Notes: a model not told the origin generated them from the letters alone. DNA of 64,000 nucleotides from Sycobia sp. Sy_11 (GCA_018907035.1 JACCIC010000022.1:1116501-1180500); one strand, 5' to 3'. Counted from the first letter of the stretch, positions 43,291-53,659 are shown. Translations and numbers: made by a program.

Positions 43291-43293
<3 letters not shown>
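42337..43293 (-). repeat. G2 5' LTR
   Basis: 957 bp from TGTGACGGGG (minus start, 43293) to CCGTTACA (42337). A GA run at 42652-42690 is about twice as long as in the 3' LTR. TA repeats begin at 43294. Confidence 0.92.

Positions 43294-43328
<35 letters not shown>
43294..43328. repeat. (TA)n microsatellite at G2 border
   Basis: A pure TA run between the G2 LTR and the N-terminal half of the Polinton ATPase. ATTTTGAATATAT occurs just beyond it (43348-43360) and again at 26134-26146 on the far side of G1, making a 13-bp direct repeat around the G1+G2 block. Confidence 0.85.
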
Positions 43329-43334
<6 letters not shown>

Positions 43335-43344
43335 AATATATAAA

Positions 43345-43561
43345 TATATTTTGAATATATGTATATATTTTGAAATCTAAGACCATTCGGATGAGTTAGA
43401 AGAGTTAATAGCTATTGGTTTTTCCACAATTGGAAGGTTCGCAAATCACTGATCGTATACTATTCGGCAGTAAATCTCCATGCCGTTTACTTTTTTTGTT
43501 CTGCTCTGTAAGAATCAAAATTTATGACTGGTAATTTTGTCGAGTACTCCTTGAATTCCAT
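43345..43561 (-). pseudogene. Polinton packaging ATPase, N-terminal half
   Basis: The minus-strand ATG at 43561-43559 starts MEFKEYSTKL. After one frame slip in an A run, the sequence reads RHGDLLPNSIRSVICEPSNC and then GKTN, giving a Walker A (43440-43417) in which the first Gly is Glu. After a second slip it ends in PNGLRFQNIYIYSK next to the TA run. The C-terminal half with Walker B is at 25664-26143. Two frameshifts, two stops and 17 kb of inserted retrotransposons make it dead. Confidence 0.8.
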
Positions 43562-43602
43562 GTTTACACAGAACTGTTTTCACTGAAACTGTGGAAGTAG
43601 AG

Positions 43603-43660
43603 TATAAATAGCACACTTATATATAAATTCAAGTAGTATCATTTGAACTTTCGATATAGA
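43603..43660 (+). promoter_or_regulatory. Polinton promoter, PLA2-like gene side
   Basis: TATAAATA at 43603-43610 is followed about 30 bp later by TCAAGTAGTATCATTT, a plausible start region, and by the ATG at 43661. The ATPase gene starts divergently at 43561, so the 99-bp gap probably serves both. Confidence 0.5.
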
Positions 43661-44515
43661 ATGATCGTATATAAGCGAATAGGTAGTAGAATATTTAATA
43701 AGATACGTAGTAAATTTTCTATTGAACTGCATTTATCGGATTATCAATATTGTGGTCCTAGGATAAAATTGAAAAAACGTATAGCTCGTGGTGATCGAGG
43801 GATAAATCCTCTTGATTCTGCTTGCAAAGATCACAACATAGCATATTCCAATATTGTTAATGATATGCAAGCCATGCACGTAGCGGATCAAATTGTTGCA
43901 GACTAAGCTCGCTTGCGTCTTAAATCAAAGGATGCAAGTATAGCTGAAAAGGCTGCTGCACTAGCAGTCTATAATGCAATGAAACTTAAAGTAAAGTTAG
44001 GATTGGGATTGAAAAAAAAATTAAGAAACAAAAATTACCTGGTAAAAACAATAAATCAACATTGAAGAAAATTATTTATTCTGCTGCATATTCTATGGTC
44101 CCAAGTTCGTATTCTCAAAAATGAGTTCACTCTGCATTAAAGGGAGCTCGCGAGGTTGTTAAAAATGTAGGTATAAAGGCAATGTGACAATTCCACGCAT
44201 ATTCACCGGTTCCTAAAAAACTTGGCGGTGTTTTACCATTTCTTGAACCTTTATTTGCCGGTTTGAGTGCAACAGGAGCATTGGTAGGAAGTGCTGCTTG
44301 AATAGTCAAAGCTGTTAATGATGCTAAAACAGCAAATCAAGAATTGGAAGAAAATCGAAGGTATAACAAAACAATGGAAGCAATTGCTGAACTATTTAAA
44401 ACCTTACAAAAAAGGTTATGGTCTTTACGTTAAACCGTATAACAGTAATGGGAGAGGTCTCTACTTAAAACCATATACAAGCAAAGGATTAAAAAAAATA
44501 GTTTCTCTGTAGAAT
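43661..44515 (+). pseudogene. Polinton PLA2-like capsid-associated protein, decayed
   Basis: From the ATG at 43661 an N-terminal basic stretch leads to a parvovirus-type phospholipase A2 motif (YCGPRIKL, then RGDRGINPLDSACKDHNIAY). Such domains in viral minor proteins act on membranes. The usual His-Asp pair reads His-Asn and a Ca-loop Gly reads Arg. A stop at 43904-43906 is followed in frame by RLRLKSKDASIAEKAAA. After frameshifts an Ala/Gly-rich hydrophobic segment (FLEPLFAGLSATGALVGSAA) and LKPY repeats follow to about 44515. The size and order resemble the PLA2 proteins of Polintons and adintoviruses. Confidence 0.7.
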
Positions 44516-44880
44516 TGCCAGATCAACCATTATCTGACATTCATTTAATAAAATACGCTCGTATTTTAAAAATTTCATCTTTTTGAAGCCTATTTATGCG
44601 TAATGCACTGCCAACTAATTGTTCGCATTATAATGAATCAGGTATTGTGAATCTTGATGATGTTAGCGGTCTTGAAACTCATTGAGTGGCATGTCGCAAA
44701 CGAGGGAATAGAGTACTATATTTCAATAGTTTTGGCGATTAGTAAAGCCACCCTTAGACCTTATATTATACTTTGGTGATGCTGAAATTATGTATAATTA
44801 TGAAAGATATCAGGATTTTAATACATATATTTGGGATCATTTGTGCCTGCAGTTTTTATGTAACAATCTTGCAAGTATTT
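44516..44880 (+). pseudogene. Polinton adenain/Ulp1-like cysteine protease, dead
   Basis: This maturation protease cleaves capsid proteins in Polintons and adenoviruses. Visible pieces, in shifting frames: an LPDQPLSDIHLIKYARILKI segment, IVNLDDVSGLETH with the likely catalytic His, GNRVLYFNSFGD with the Asp/Asn position, and YERYQDFNTYIWDHLCLQFL. The position where the catalytic Cys is expected reads Trp. Several stops interrupt it. It follows the PLA2-like gene directly on the same strand, matching Polinton order. Confidence 0.65.
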
Positions 44881-44931
44881 CTATATAATCTCAGACATTT
44901 TGTAATACATGTTCTTCTTAACTTGACCATG

Positions 44932-45480
44932 ATGAATGAATCATTTACTTTGACGCTTTCCGGTACATCGCCTATTCTTGATTCTCAATATTTTCCTCCT
45001 ATTGAACTTTCATCTAATACAAATTATGTTTCATGTTTAGTTGAGCTTTTAACATTTAACTCCATTCCCAATATTGATAAAAAAAAAACAATAAATTTTA
45101 TGCCGATAATGAAGTAATTAGCCTACCGACTGGTACTTATGAAATTGAAGATATTGAAAATTATCTGAAGGAAAGATTAACTTCTAACGGTATAGTATTA
45201 AATCTTAAGCCTAATAATAATCCGCTCCGTAGTGTTATTGAGTGTTATCATCAAATCATCTTTGAACCTAAAGATTCACTTAGTAAACTCTTGGGCTTTC
45301 AACAGTGAATTTTGCCAACAGGTGTTATACAGAATTCCGATTTACCATTTTAAAGGTAAATTCCTTAAGAATAGAGTGTAGTATTATAGCAGATGCCTAT
45401 ATAAATGAACGTCGTGCGCACACAATTCACGAGTTCTTTCCTGCATTTCCGCCAAGATATAAGATCATTGAAGTAACGAT
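44932..45480 (+). pseudogene. Polinton minor-capsid-type protein, decayed
   Basis: Starts near the ATG at 44932 (MNESFTLTLSG), then YFPPIELSSN and a LLTFNSIPNID stretch up to a frameshift near 45105. It resumes with LPTGTYEIEDIENYL and a LGFQQ segment, and after further breaks INERRAHTIHEFFPAFPP. This pattern belongs to a family found next to the major capsid protein in insect Polintons. I take it as a jelly-roll minor capsid protein, by context only. It has at least three breaks. Confidence 0.6.
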
Positions 45481-45781
45481 TTAAACGATGTTGTGCAAAC
45501 AGTAACACTGAGATCAACTCATAATGCAGAACAATATGACAATTTCAAAATAGAAATTACAAAGATCGAATGGTTGATGCCATACGTCGTAGTATCAAAT
45601 GAATACAAGCTTCGACTACTAAAACAGTTGGAAAAAGATCATCCAATCTCTATGAGTTTTCGTACTTGGGAGCTCTATGAATACCCACTCTTTCTCGCTA
45701 CATCCAACCATATGTGGACAGTGAAAACGACAAATCAAGTGGAAATACCATGATTCGTCATTTTGGGACTTCAAATAAATA

Positions 45782-47063
45782 CGAGAGTGGATTAATAAGT
45801 TTCCGGCTTGACCAAGAGATGGCGCGACTAGGCCCACCTTGAGGTGGAGTTCTATAGTACCATCCTTAGATAGCTTGTAGCTATAGTTTCAGTCCGATCG
45901 CCATGATAGTTTAGGTTTGAAAGGTGAACAAGACGCCACTGTGTTTTTCGAAAAAATGGAAAAGCTAGAAAATCGTGCTGTCATCAAATACTTTTATTTG
46001 CAGGGGTCAACGACAAAGGAAACTCAAGAAGAGATGGACTCAACACTGGGGACATCCTCTTCATCATATTCAACCGTTAAGCAGTGGGTTTCCGAGTTTC
46101 AAAAGGGTCGTGTGAGCACTTCTGATGAGCCTCGCTCAAGACGCCCCATTGAGGTCACAACTCCAGATATGATTGAAAAAATCCATCAAATAGTGCTGAA
46201 AGATCGCAGATTAAAAGTGCATGAGATAGCTGAGACCTGTAAAATGTCATATGAACGTGTAGAAAATATTTTGCACCAACATTTGTATAGGAAAAGCTCT
46301 ATGCAAGATGGGTGCCGCGTTTACTAACAGTCGACCAAAAAATGTTTCGAAAGAACATTTCTACCGCCAATTTGGGGTTGTATAAGCGTAATCCAAGCGG
46401 ATTTTTGCGTCGATTCGTAACCGTTGATAAAACTTGGGTCCACGACTACACTCCTAAAACCAAACAACAGTCTAAACAGTGGATTGGACCAGGGGAACCA
46501 ACTCCAAAGAAGGCAAATACAATTTTTTCGGCGAACAAGGTTATAGCTACTGTTTTTTGGATGCAAGAGATATTATCTACATTGATTACCTTGAAAAGGG
46601 TAAAACTATCACTGGTCAATACTACGCAGACTTTTTGGAACGTTTGAGCCACGAAGTGAAAATTAAACGACCTCATTTGGCGAAGAAAAAAATCTTGTTT
46701 CATCACGATAACGCATCAGCGCACACGTCAATTGTTTTGATGGCTAAAATCAACGATCTAAAGTTTGAATTGATGCCGCACCCTCCCTACTCTCCAGACC
46801 TAGTCGCGAGTGAATATTATCTGTTTCCTAACCTCAAAAATGGCTTGGCTGTAAAAAATGTGCGGGCAATGAAGAAGTAATCGAAGCTGTAAATGGGTAT
46901 TTTGAGGAGTCTGACGAATCCGTCTATAGAGATGGCATTACTAGACTACAACACCGCTATAAGAAATGTGTCAGCCTTAGAGGAGATCATGTTGAGAAAT
47001 AAAAAAAATTCTTAAAAACGTTGTTTTTCTTGGTCAGGCCGGAATTTCATTAATCAACCCTCA
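45782..47063 (+). mobile_element. Mariner transposon in capsid gene (M2)
   Basis: About 1282 bp with TA target duplications (45780-45781 and 47064-47065). The inverted repeats start CGAGAGTGGATTAAT and, at the other end read inward, TGAGGGTTGATTAAT. Both share the CCGGCTTGACCAAG-like stretch. It is a different subfamily from M1. Confidence 0.93.
45956..46980 (+). pseudogene. Mariner transposase of M2, frameshifted
   Basis: The N-terminal part 45956-46327 has the helix-turn-helix region (KYFYLQGSTTKETQEEMDST ... TVKQWVSEFQKG, MIEKIHQIVLKDRR). A frameshift at about 46312-46327 leads to 46312-46560 (RRFVTVDKTWVHDY, first Asp present), and another near 46555 to 46560-46880 (FHHDNASAH, second Asp present). 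The third catalytic position reads VASEYYLF, Glu for Asp. Two frameshifts and a late break near 46870 make it inactive. Confidence 0.9.
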
Positions 47064-47381
47064 TAGAAAAGGACAAAAAGATACAAATTCCAGTCGCTTT
47101 GATCATTGTGATATCAATAATGTGAAACTTTTTCCCAATTCTCAATACTATCCATACGGAAATTTAAATATTGATATTACTAAAAATCAATATTCGATAT
47201 TGTATGATATGTATGCAAATTTTCAAAATGTCTACTACAAGAAGGAGTCTCAGCCTATTTTAAAGAAAACAGATTTCCGAGATCATATGCCACTTATAGT
47301 TATTGATTATGCAAAGCAAAACGAGTCTCTCAAAAGTGCACCCGTTGATGTAAGCTTAGAATTTGAATCGAAAAATAATTT

Positions 47382-49142
47382 TGTAACGTTCCTATCTCCC
47401 TCGGGATAGTATACGCGGTATATCTCCAGGGTATGTTTGAGAGGAGAGGAACTATTTCGGGATAGGACGGTGAATCAGGAAAATAATGCGAACTACACAG
47501 TATATTTAGAAAAAAATATAAATAAATTTATTCAATAAAAACTACTCCAAGCTGTCACGGTTCTGTAACAAAAAAATAGAAAAAAATATTTACTTAATGT
47601 ACTTAGTAAGAAACTTAATAAGCTAGATTTATAAACTTATAAATAATATGGTTTATTTAACCGCACTCTAGTTTCCGTGAAATTAAATTAATCCGGCGCT
47701 ATTTTCCGCACAAATTCACGGTGTTATTTTCCACGCGGGGAATTCTTAAAGTACGACAGGAGGACTTCAATATAGGATTATTCTAAGGTAATGCTTAACT
47801 CCGCTAGTCTTTTGAGGAGCGTCTCGCAACCAGGATCAAGAGTTAAGTGCAGAAATGTCTAGTCCGGATCAGAGAACGGCTAGTCTTTTGAGAAGCGCCT
47901 CGCAAGCAGGATCAAGAGTTAAGTGGAGAAATGTCTAGTCCGGGTCAGAGAACGGCTGGTCTGTTGAGGAGCGCCTCGCAACCAGGATCACGTTCACTGA
48001 GGATGGCTAACGCTATTAGTCGGCTGTCATTTGAGGAGCGCCTCGCAACAGAGATCACGTTCACTGAGGATGGCTAACGCTATTAGTCGGCTGTCATTTG
48101 AGGAGCGCCTCGCAACAGAGATCAAACTAATAGTTACGGGCAGGATTTAATGGTCAGGATTATTTCGAGCTCTGGATGAGTTTTAGCTCCGGGGAGAGTT
48201 CGTATGAATCGACTTCAGGGCAGTCGATTCACCGAGCCAACTTTCGATTTTGCCTTTTGCAGGCCCTTTTATAGCAAAATAATCGAGTATTTCCGTCGCC
48301 TTTCGTTTAATTTTGGATGAGCCGTCGAATTCTAATAATTATATTAATAATAATAATAATTAATAATAATAAATAATAATAATAATCATAATGATTATTA
48401 TTTACAACGTATTAATTATATTTGCAGCCGGTGTGCTGCGTACAGTAATTGTATACACGTATAATAATGTATACTCACATATACATGTATGTATGTATGT
48501 ATATATATATATATATATTTATATATATTTCGTAAAATTAATATTTTATTTTAATTATTTTAATTAAATACAGCGGGTGAATTCGTTTTCGAACACCCGT
48601 TGTATATACTGGAATGCGCGTGCCAGTATAAGGCTTGCGTTCGCCTACCGCAGTATTCGCTGCTGGCGCGCGCCGTTTGACTAAAGTGTGCGGTAGCGTG
48701 CGCGCGGCGTGTATTAAAGGGAGATAGCGGCCGCCGGTCTAATATACTTGACGCGGCTCTCTCTTACCGCGCACAGTGTATCCCCTCTATCGTATGCTTC
48801 TGGCTTAAGCTTAGAAGTAGGGAGAGAGAAACTAGGTATTGCGTTCTCTCTCTACTGTTCGGTTTTCGGCGGTCGCGTCGAGTACCTTCTCCAGTAGTTG
48901 TCGCGACCTTTGTCCGCTTTCGGTATGTTTACCGCGTGTTATATAATATAATATATTAATTTAATTTCGTGGTCGTTAAATTAATTTTCGTGTACTTCGA
49001 TTTTACTTGTTATTCTTTTTGCGTGTGTGACGGAAATAAATTATTATAATTTAATGTATTTAGTGTCTTCGCGATATATTTGTCTAGTAAATTTATATAC
49101 GGGTCGTAATGAATTTGCGCGGCCATGTTTTTGGTCGTCGCA
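47382..49142 (+). mobile_element. Solo LTR, family S, copy 2
   Basis: 1761 bp from TGTAACGTTCC to GTCGTCGCA, flanked by a perfect 4-bp duplication ATTT (47378-47381 and 49143-49146). It is the same family as 12475-14075 in the opposite orientation. The greater length comes from extra tandem units at 47790-48135. It interrupts the Polinton capsid gene. Confidence 0.92.
47790..48135 (+). repeat. Stem-forming module array in solo LTR copy 2
   Basis: Five units share a GAGGAGCGCCTCGCAAC core about 70-76 bp apart, two of them near-identical duplicates. Enclosing stems include CTTAACTC (47794-47801) with GAGTTAAG (47840-47847) and CTATTAG (48080-48086) with CTAATAG (48127-48133). TCAGAGAAC with GTTCACTGA, around the third unit, has one mismatch. 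Confidence 0.8.
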
Positions 49143-49160
49143 ATTTTCCACCAAATACGT

Positions 49161-50849
49161 CAACTTCTTGATTAATTTTACTAAGGGCTCAAAATTTTTT
49201 TTTTAAACGTAATAAAATGCATTTTGTTTCAATATTTTAGCCTTAAAAACTTCCGAGATATCATCCCTAGGCACGGTGTTTTTCACTTTCAGGAATATAA
49301 ATATTTAGTTTAAAAATCTGGTTTTTTCAACTTTGATTAGTATTAATATTCTCTAACGATTATATTTTACTGCATTAACAAATTCCCAGCCGTTGGCGAA
49401 CTTTGCAATGGTTTAGTTGCAATATAAATAATTTTGCAATTGGTCGCCATATTGAACGTACACTGTGCAATTTGAAACACATTATAAGTAGATGAAAAAA
49501 ACGTTTATTTTTGCCATTATTATTGAATTTCAATTGTTTAAACAAATTTTATAGCTTTTTGAATATCGAAAATTTTTCCATTTTCATTGTTTATTTAACA
49601 ATAAAAAAAATGGACTTTTTAAGTTTCTAATGTACGTACTTTTGTTCAAAATTATCTGCTGCGCAACTTTTATACGAAACATTTTTCGATTAGAGCAATA
49701 TTACTTAAACTATTGAAGAAAAAGTAAAAAAAGAGATTTTTGCTATTTCGATATAATAAATAAACACGTCGCCGATGGGTTACGAACCCCACACCCTCAG
49801 CTATCATTTATTGAAAAAAAATAGGAGTTGTAGACAATATTGAATCAAAACCCTAATTCGCCAGGACTATTGTTCCAGAAAATGAGTAGAGAGGTAGCCA
49901 AATAATAGCAATTGTTTATAAAGGAGAGATGTATATTTCTGCTGCGTATATTTATATTGCTACTGTTCCCCTATTTTCCTTTTCTCCCCATTTCCTCGCT
50001 TGTAAAAAAGAAACAACACGACTCTTTGTATGGCTCTCTCACTCTGGTTTAGGCAGAGATAATAAGCGGAGATCGCCGACTGTTATACGTCAGAAATCTA
50101 CTTCGCCGCTCAGATCATACATAGTACAAGTACTTTTTAACTTTAAATTTTAGTTTTAAAGCGAAAATATATCGAATGTAATAAATTTATTTTCGGCAGA
50201 TTTCCAATTATTGTTTAAAATCATTTTTAACGAACTCTCTATTGTTTCATATACTATCATTTATTATTATTATATACAAAGTTTTTAATGCTTTTCACTA
50301 TTTCAGTATTAATTCAGCCAGTTTGATGTATAATATTAATATTCCAAAGTTCCAAAAAGTATTTGTAAAAACCTTTTTCTAATTGTTATAAATGTTTCAT
50401 TATAAATAAATCAAAAAAACTAAAATACAATAACGGTGAAGGAAATTTGTTATATAGAAGTATGGTAGTGATATATCTATATACATATCGTTTATTTCTT
50501 TAAATTTTACAGAATTTTTTCCAGAAAAATATATAAATTATTACAATAATATACAGGACTCTTTAATTTATAATAATTAGATATTTGTCTACTGGTATGA
50601 TGCGTGCGATAAAATCATTTAATAGTGCTTGCAAAATTACAGAAATTCTGTACGCTCGTATCACATTCTGTCAGAGAACCATATAACAGATAAATGTGAC
50701 AAAAATTATTCAAATAACAATAAGATTGTGGAAAATTTATTAGGTGATTCGATGACAGTGCACCACGCGAGATATCTCTCGTGTTCTAGGTTCCCCGAAA
50801 GCGCGTGCTACAATTGCAGTTTTCCCCATCAGTGGTCATTTATATTATT
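49161..50849. other. Unassigned AT-rich segment
   Basis: No gene is supported. It contains a tRNA-like stretch on the minus strand at about 49755-49800 and a 26-nt stretch near 50054 that is almost identical to one at 9688. The 74-codon frames at 49929 and 50629 have no motif. Confidence 0.4.
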
Positions 50850-51672
50850 CTGAACTTGTAGGTAGTACTCCTTATTGATTGTTTGACCTTGTGGCAAAAA
50901 TTCATGATGCACTATGCCATTAAAATCGAAGAACGCAGTGAACATAACCTTTACATTCGACCGCACTTGTCGAGCCTTTTTCGATTTTGGCGATCCAGAA
51001 TACCTCCACTGGGACGATTAAGCCTTAGTTTCGACATCATATCCGTAAACCCGTGTTTCATCAACTGTTGTAACACGTTGTAGTAGTTCTGCATCGTTAT
51101 TAACTTAATTTGTCGACTCCTAAGCAACTTCCATTCGCTGCTGTCTTTGTTCGAAATTCAACAATTTCGGAACAAATTTTGCTGCCAAACGTTTCATAGC
51201 CAAAACATCCGAAAAAATTTCATGGTATGAGCCAACTGATATGTCAACATCATCAGCGACTTCTCTGATTGTGATTCGGTGATCGTTCATAACCATTTCT
51301 TTCACTTTTTTCATGTTTTTCATTGGTTGTTGATGTCCTTGGGCGTTCGGTAAATCCTTGCTTTTCTCATAGCAGACTCACCATATGCATTTGTTAACAT
51401 TTTACAACCTTCACTACACTTTATTTCATTTTTACGCAAAATTGAATATAAATTCTTTGCTCCATATTTTTCACAAACGATAATCGCCGAGCTCGAAAAA
51501 ACACGTCGAACATTGGCGACTGCCACTTAAAAAGTAAGCAATGAATATTGCTGAAAATTTTATCGTACTTCAGGGGCATGGGTACCAACAAAATAAAAAA
51601 AGGTTTATACAGGCGAACTCTCCAAACCCGCGAAATTTAAAAATTCTCGGTACTTTTTGAATACACCTCGTA
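50850..51672 (-). mobile_element. Degenerate mariner fragment (M3)
   Basis: The minus strand starts at an inverted-repeat-like ACGAGGTGTATTCAAAAAG (51671) and encodes decayed transposase pieces: an N-terminal helix-turn-helix part in 51526-51320, then HRITIREVADDVDISVGS and FVPKLLNFEQRQQRMEVA in 51323-51120, then ETRVYGYDVETKA and a SNVKVMFTAFFDFNG stretch near 51090-50900. Several stops and a small gap occur. The element is cut off near 50850 before the second catalytic Asp. It is a different subfamily from M1 and M2. Confidence 0.85.
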
Positions 51673-52394
51673 TAATAACATATAAATGACGATATATAAA
51701 ATGGTAGAGAGTTTGTTAAATATAATAATTAATTGCGTTTTTCTCCATAATTATTAGCTTTAGAGCGAAAATGAATAGAATATAAAATATTTGTTTCAAT
51801 AGAATCTACAACTATTGTTTGAACAATTTTTTTCTAAACTCAAAATTATTTCATAAAACCTGGTTTTTATCAATTTTTTAACATTTTTACAAAGCTTGGG
51901 TGTCTGGCGTTACCACATCCAGCTTAATTGACGCAGCGGACGATCACTACGCTTTACAGAACATTGAAACGAATCATTTAAACTAATTTTCGGCTGAGGA
52001 TAAATATATGATATAAAAATGTCGCTGGCTCCCAGACTATTACATTATAAATACTTTTAAATGATTATAATTTCTAATACACCATACTTGCCGTATTTTC
52101 TACTTTGTATAAAATTAATTTAAAGTATTTTTGAGTTGTGTAAGTAATTTTTAAAATTAAGATTTTTAGTGCTGAAGAGTACATCAACCATGTCTTAGAG
52201 TTTAGTAATTGTCTCGGCTTCGCTCGAGATATTAAATGTAACTGACTTATTCACCAGTTAAACAATCCTTACTTATTAGGATTAAGTCCTAATAATAACC
52301 CTAATTAATATTTTGATCGGGATGTCTAAAATTTGAAAAGCAGCTTGTTTGCGTTGAAAATTCAGTTCCATTGCGTTTCGTACAATACAAATAT

Positions 52395-52404
<10 letters not shown>
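51673..52404. other. AT-rich spacer, no gene seen
   Basis: No recognisable coding, RNA or repeat structure. Confidence 0.5.

Positions 52405-52444
<40 letters not shown>
52405..52444. repeat. (TA)n microsatellite at G4 border
   Basis: A TA run immediately outside the first base of the G4 LTR. Confidence 0.9.
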
Positions 52445-52446
<2 letters not shown>

Positions 52447-53659
52447 CAATCTATTGCAAAAAATTTTAATTTCACTCGGCTCGGAAAACTTGGTGCGTAG
52501 AGAGAGAGAGAAAGCTGAGAGCGCGAAGATGCTAGAACGCACGCTCTCTCTGTCTCTGTCTCTACGAACCGATACGAGCTCCGTGACTGGTATAGACTGC
52601 GCGCTTGTAGGCGCAGCGCGGCGCGGTAAGAAGGGAGCGCCGAAGCTTGACAGTGGGGCACGGCGCGGTCAGGTGAGGGAGGAGTGGTCCGGCAGTGGAA
52701 GACCGCTCGTATCAAACTTAAATAGCAGCACTCTAGCTGTAATTTTCAGTGTATCACCAACCTTGAAAGCGGTTGATCAAGGGGGCCTGTCGTCAGCGCG
52801 ATAGTGGGCGACAAGTCTTAGGCACACTCGGCGTACGCGAAAATATTGGCAATAATAAATAAATGTAAGGTCCCAGCGAGGATCAAAAGAAATGAAAAGA
52901 AAATAATTAAATTTAATCATTAGATTTAATAAATTATTTTCCTTTTTTTTATTATAGATTTAAGCAATGGCAGCCGGGGAAATAGTTAGTAGCGGCGTAA
53001 CTCGTGCCGAAGGTATTATAAAATATAAACCTTTTTGTAAGTAGTAGATTTAATTAATTTCTTTTATTTTTGTTTTTTTGTTGTAAACTTTATAAAATAA
53101 ATTTTCTCTTAAATATTCAAATAAACATTTTCTTAGTAGAAATGAATTATAGCAAAAACGGATCCAAATTTTAACAAATTTTAACAACTAAAGAATTAAT
53201 ATACTATCTTGCTCTGGCATGTTGAGCGAGAGTAAGAAGTATATTTTTTAAGGTAAGAATATATAAAAGATACTGAAGTCAAATATATTATCTTGCTCTG
53301 GCGTAGTGCGCGAGAGCGAGAAGTATATTTGTCTAAATTATAGGAACGGTCTACTAGATAGCAACTTGGTGGTGTGCTGAGCGACTAAGGGGCCTAGGCA
53401 TGCTGAGCCGAAGCCATAGCTTTCTAGTGTACGACCCATCTAGTAAATTACCGTTATACGAGCAAAACTGGTGGCATGCTGAGCAACCAGTGGCCGAGGC
53501 GTGTTGAGGTGGAGCCATGCTCGTACAGCCTGTAAGTGAACAGAGCAGGTGTGTCGCGGAGTCCGAGAAAAGAACTTGGTGGCGTATTGAGCGACCAGGG
53601 GCCGAGGCATGCTGAGCCGGAGCCACGAAGTAACGGATAAACGGACACACACTGGTACA
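52445..53659 (+). repeat. G4 5' LTR with hairpin-module array
   Basis: 1215 bp, from TGCAATCTATTGC to GGTACA. The U3-like part has a GA/CT-rich patch and TTAAATAGCAGCAC. The segment near 52785-52830 matches the G1 LTR. At 53340-53655 three modules carry the GGCGTATTGAGCG-type loop with stems CTTGGT/ACTAAG, ACTGGT/ACCAGT and CTTGGT/ACCAGG. Outer stems include TACGAGCA (about 53456) with TGCTCGTA (about 53518). Confidence 0.82.

Larger units (their letters stand above)
32995..43293 (-). mobile_element. Ty3/gypsy LTR retrotransposon G2
   Basis: Minus orientation, with 5' LTR 42337-43293, primer-binding site, gag 38578-39885, protease-RT-RNase H-integrase 35184-38480, a third ORF 34094-34727, a polypurine tract and 3' LTR 32995-33938. 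The first 270 bp of the two LTRs differ at about 11 sites. This suggests an insertion that is not recent but not ancient. Several in-frame stops and one frameshift make it defective. A mariner sits between the primer-binding site and gag. TA repeats lie at both ends. Confidence 0.92.
45490..49160 (+). pseudogene. Polinton major-capsid-type protein split by two insertions
   Basis: Three exposed pieces: 45490-45780 (IEWLMPYVVV, a TSNHMWTVKT segment, and an in-frame TGA at 45752-45754), 47064-47377 (RFDHCDINNVKLF, NSQYYPYGNL, IVIDYAKQNESLKS), and a short remainder after 49146. The second and third gaps are a mariner (45782-47063) and a solo LTR (47382-49142). At both sites the frame is continuous if the insert and one target-site duplication are ignored. 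The family looks like the double-jelly-roll major capsid protein of Polinton/adintovirus elements; that is inferred from recalled motifs and position. Nothing recognisable follows the last piece. Confidence 0.65.

Noticed and set aside
43661..49160. Parvovirus or densovirus integration, suggested by the PLA2 motif
   Set aside because: The neighbouring packaging ATPase, cysteine protease, chromodomain integrase and protein-primed polymerase fit a Polinton/adintovirus-like element. No parvoviral replication gene is seen.
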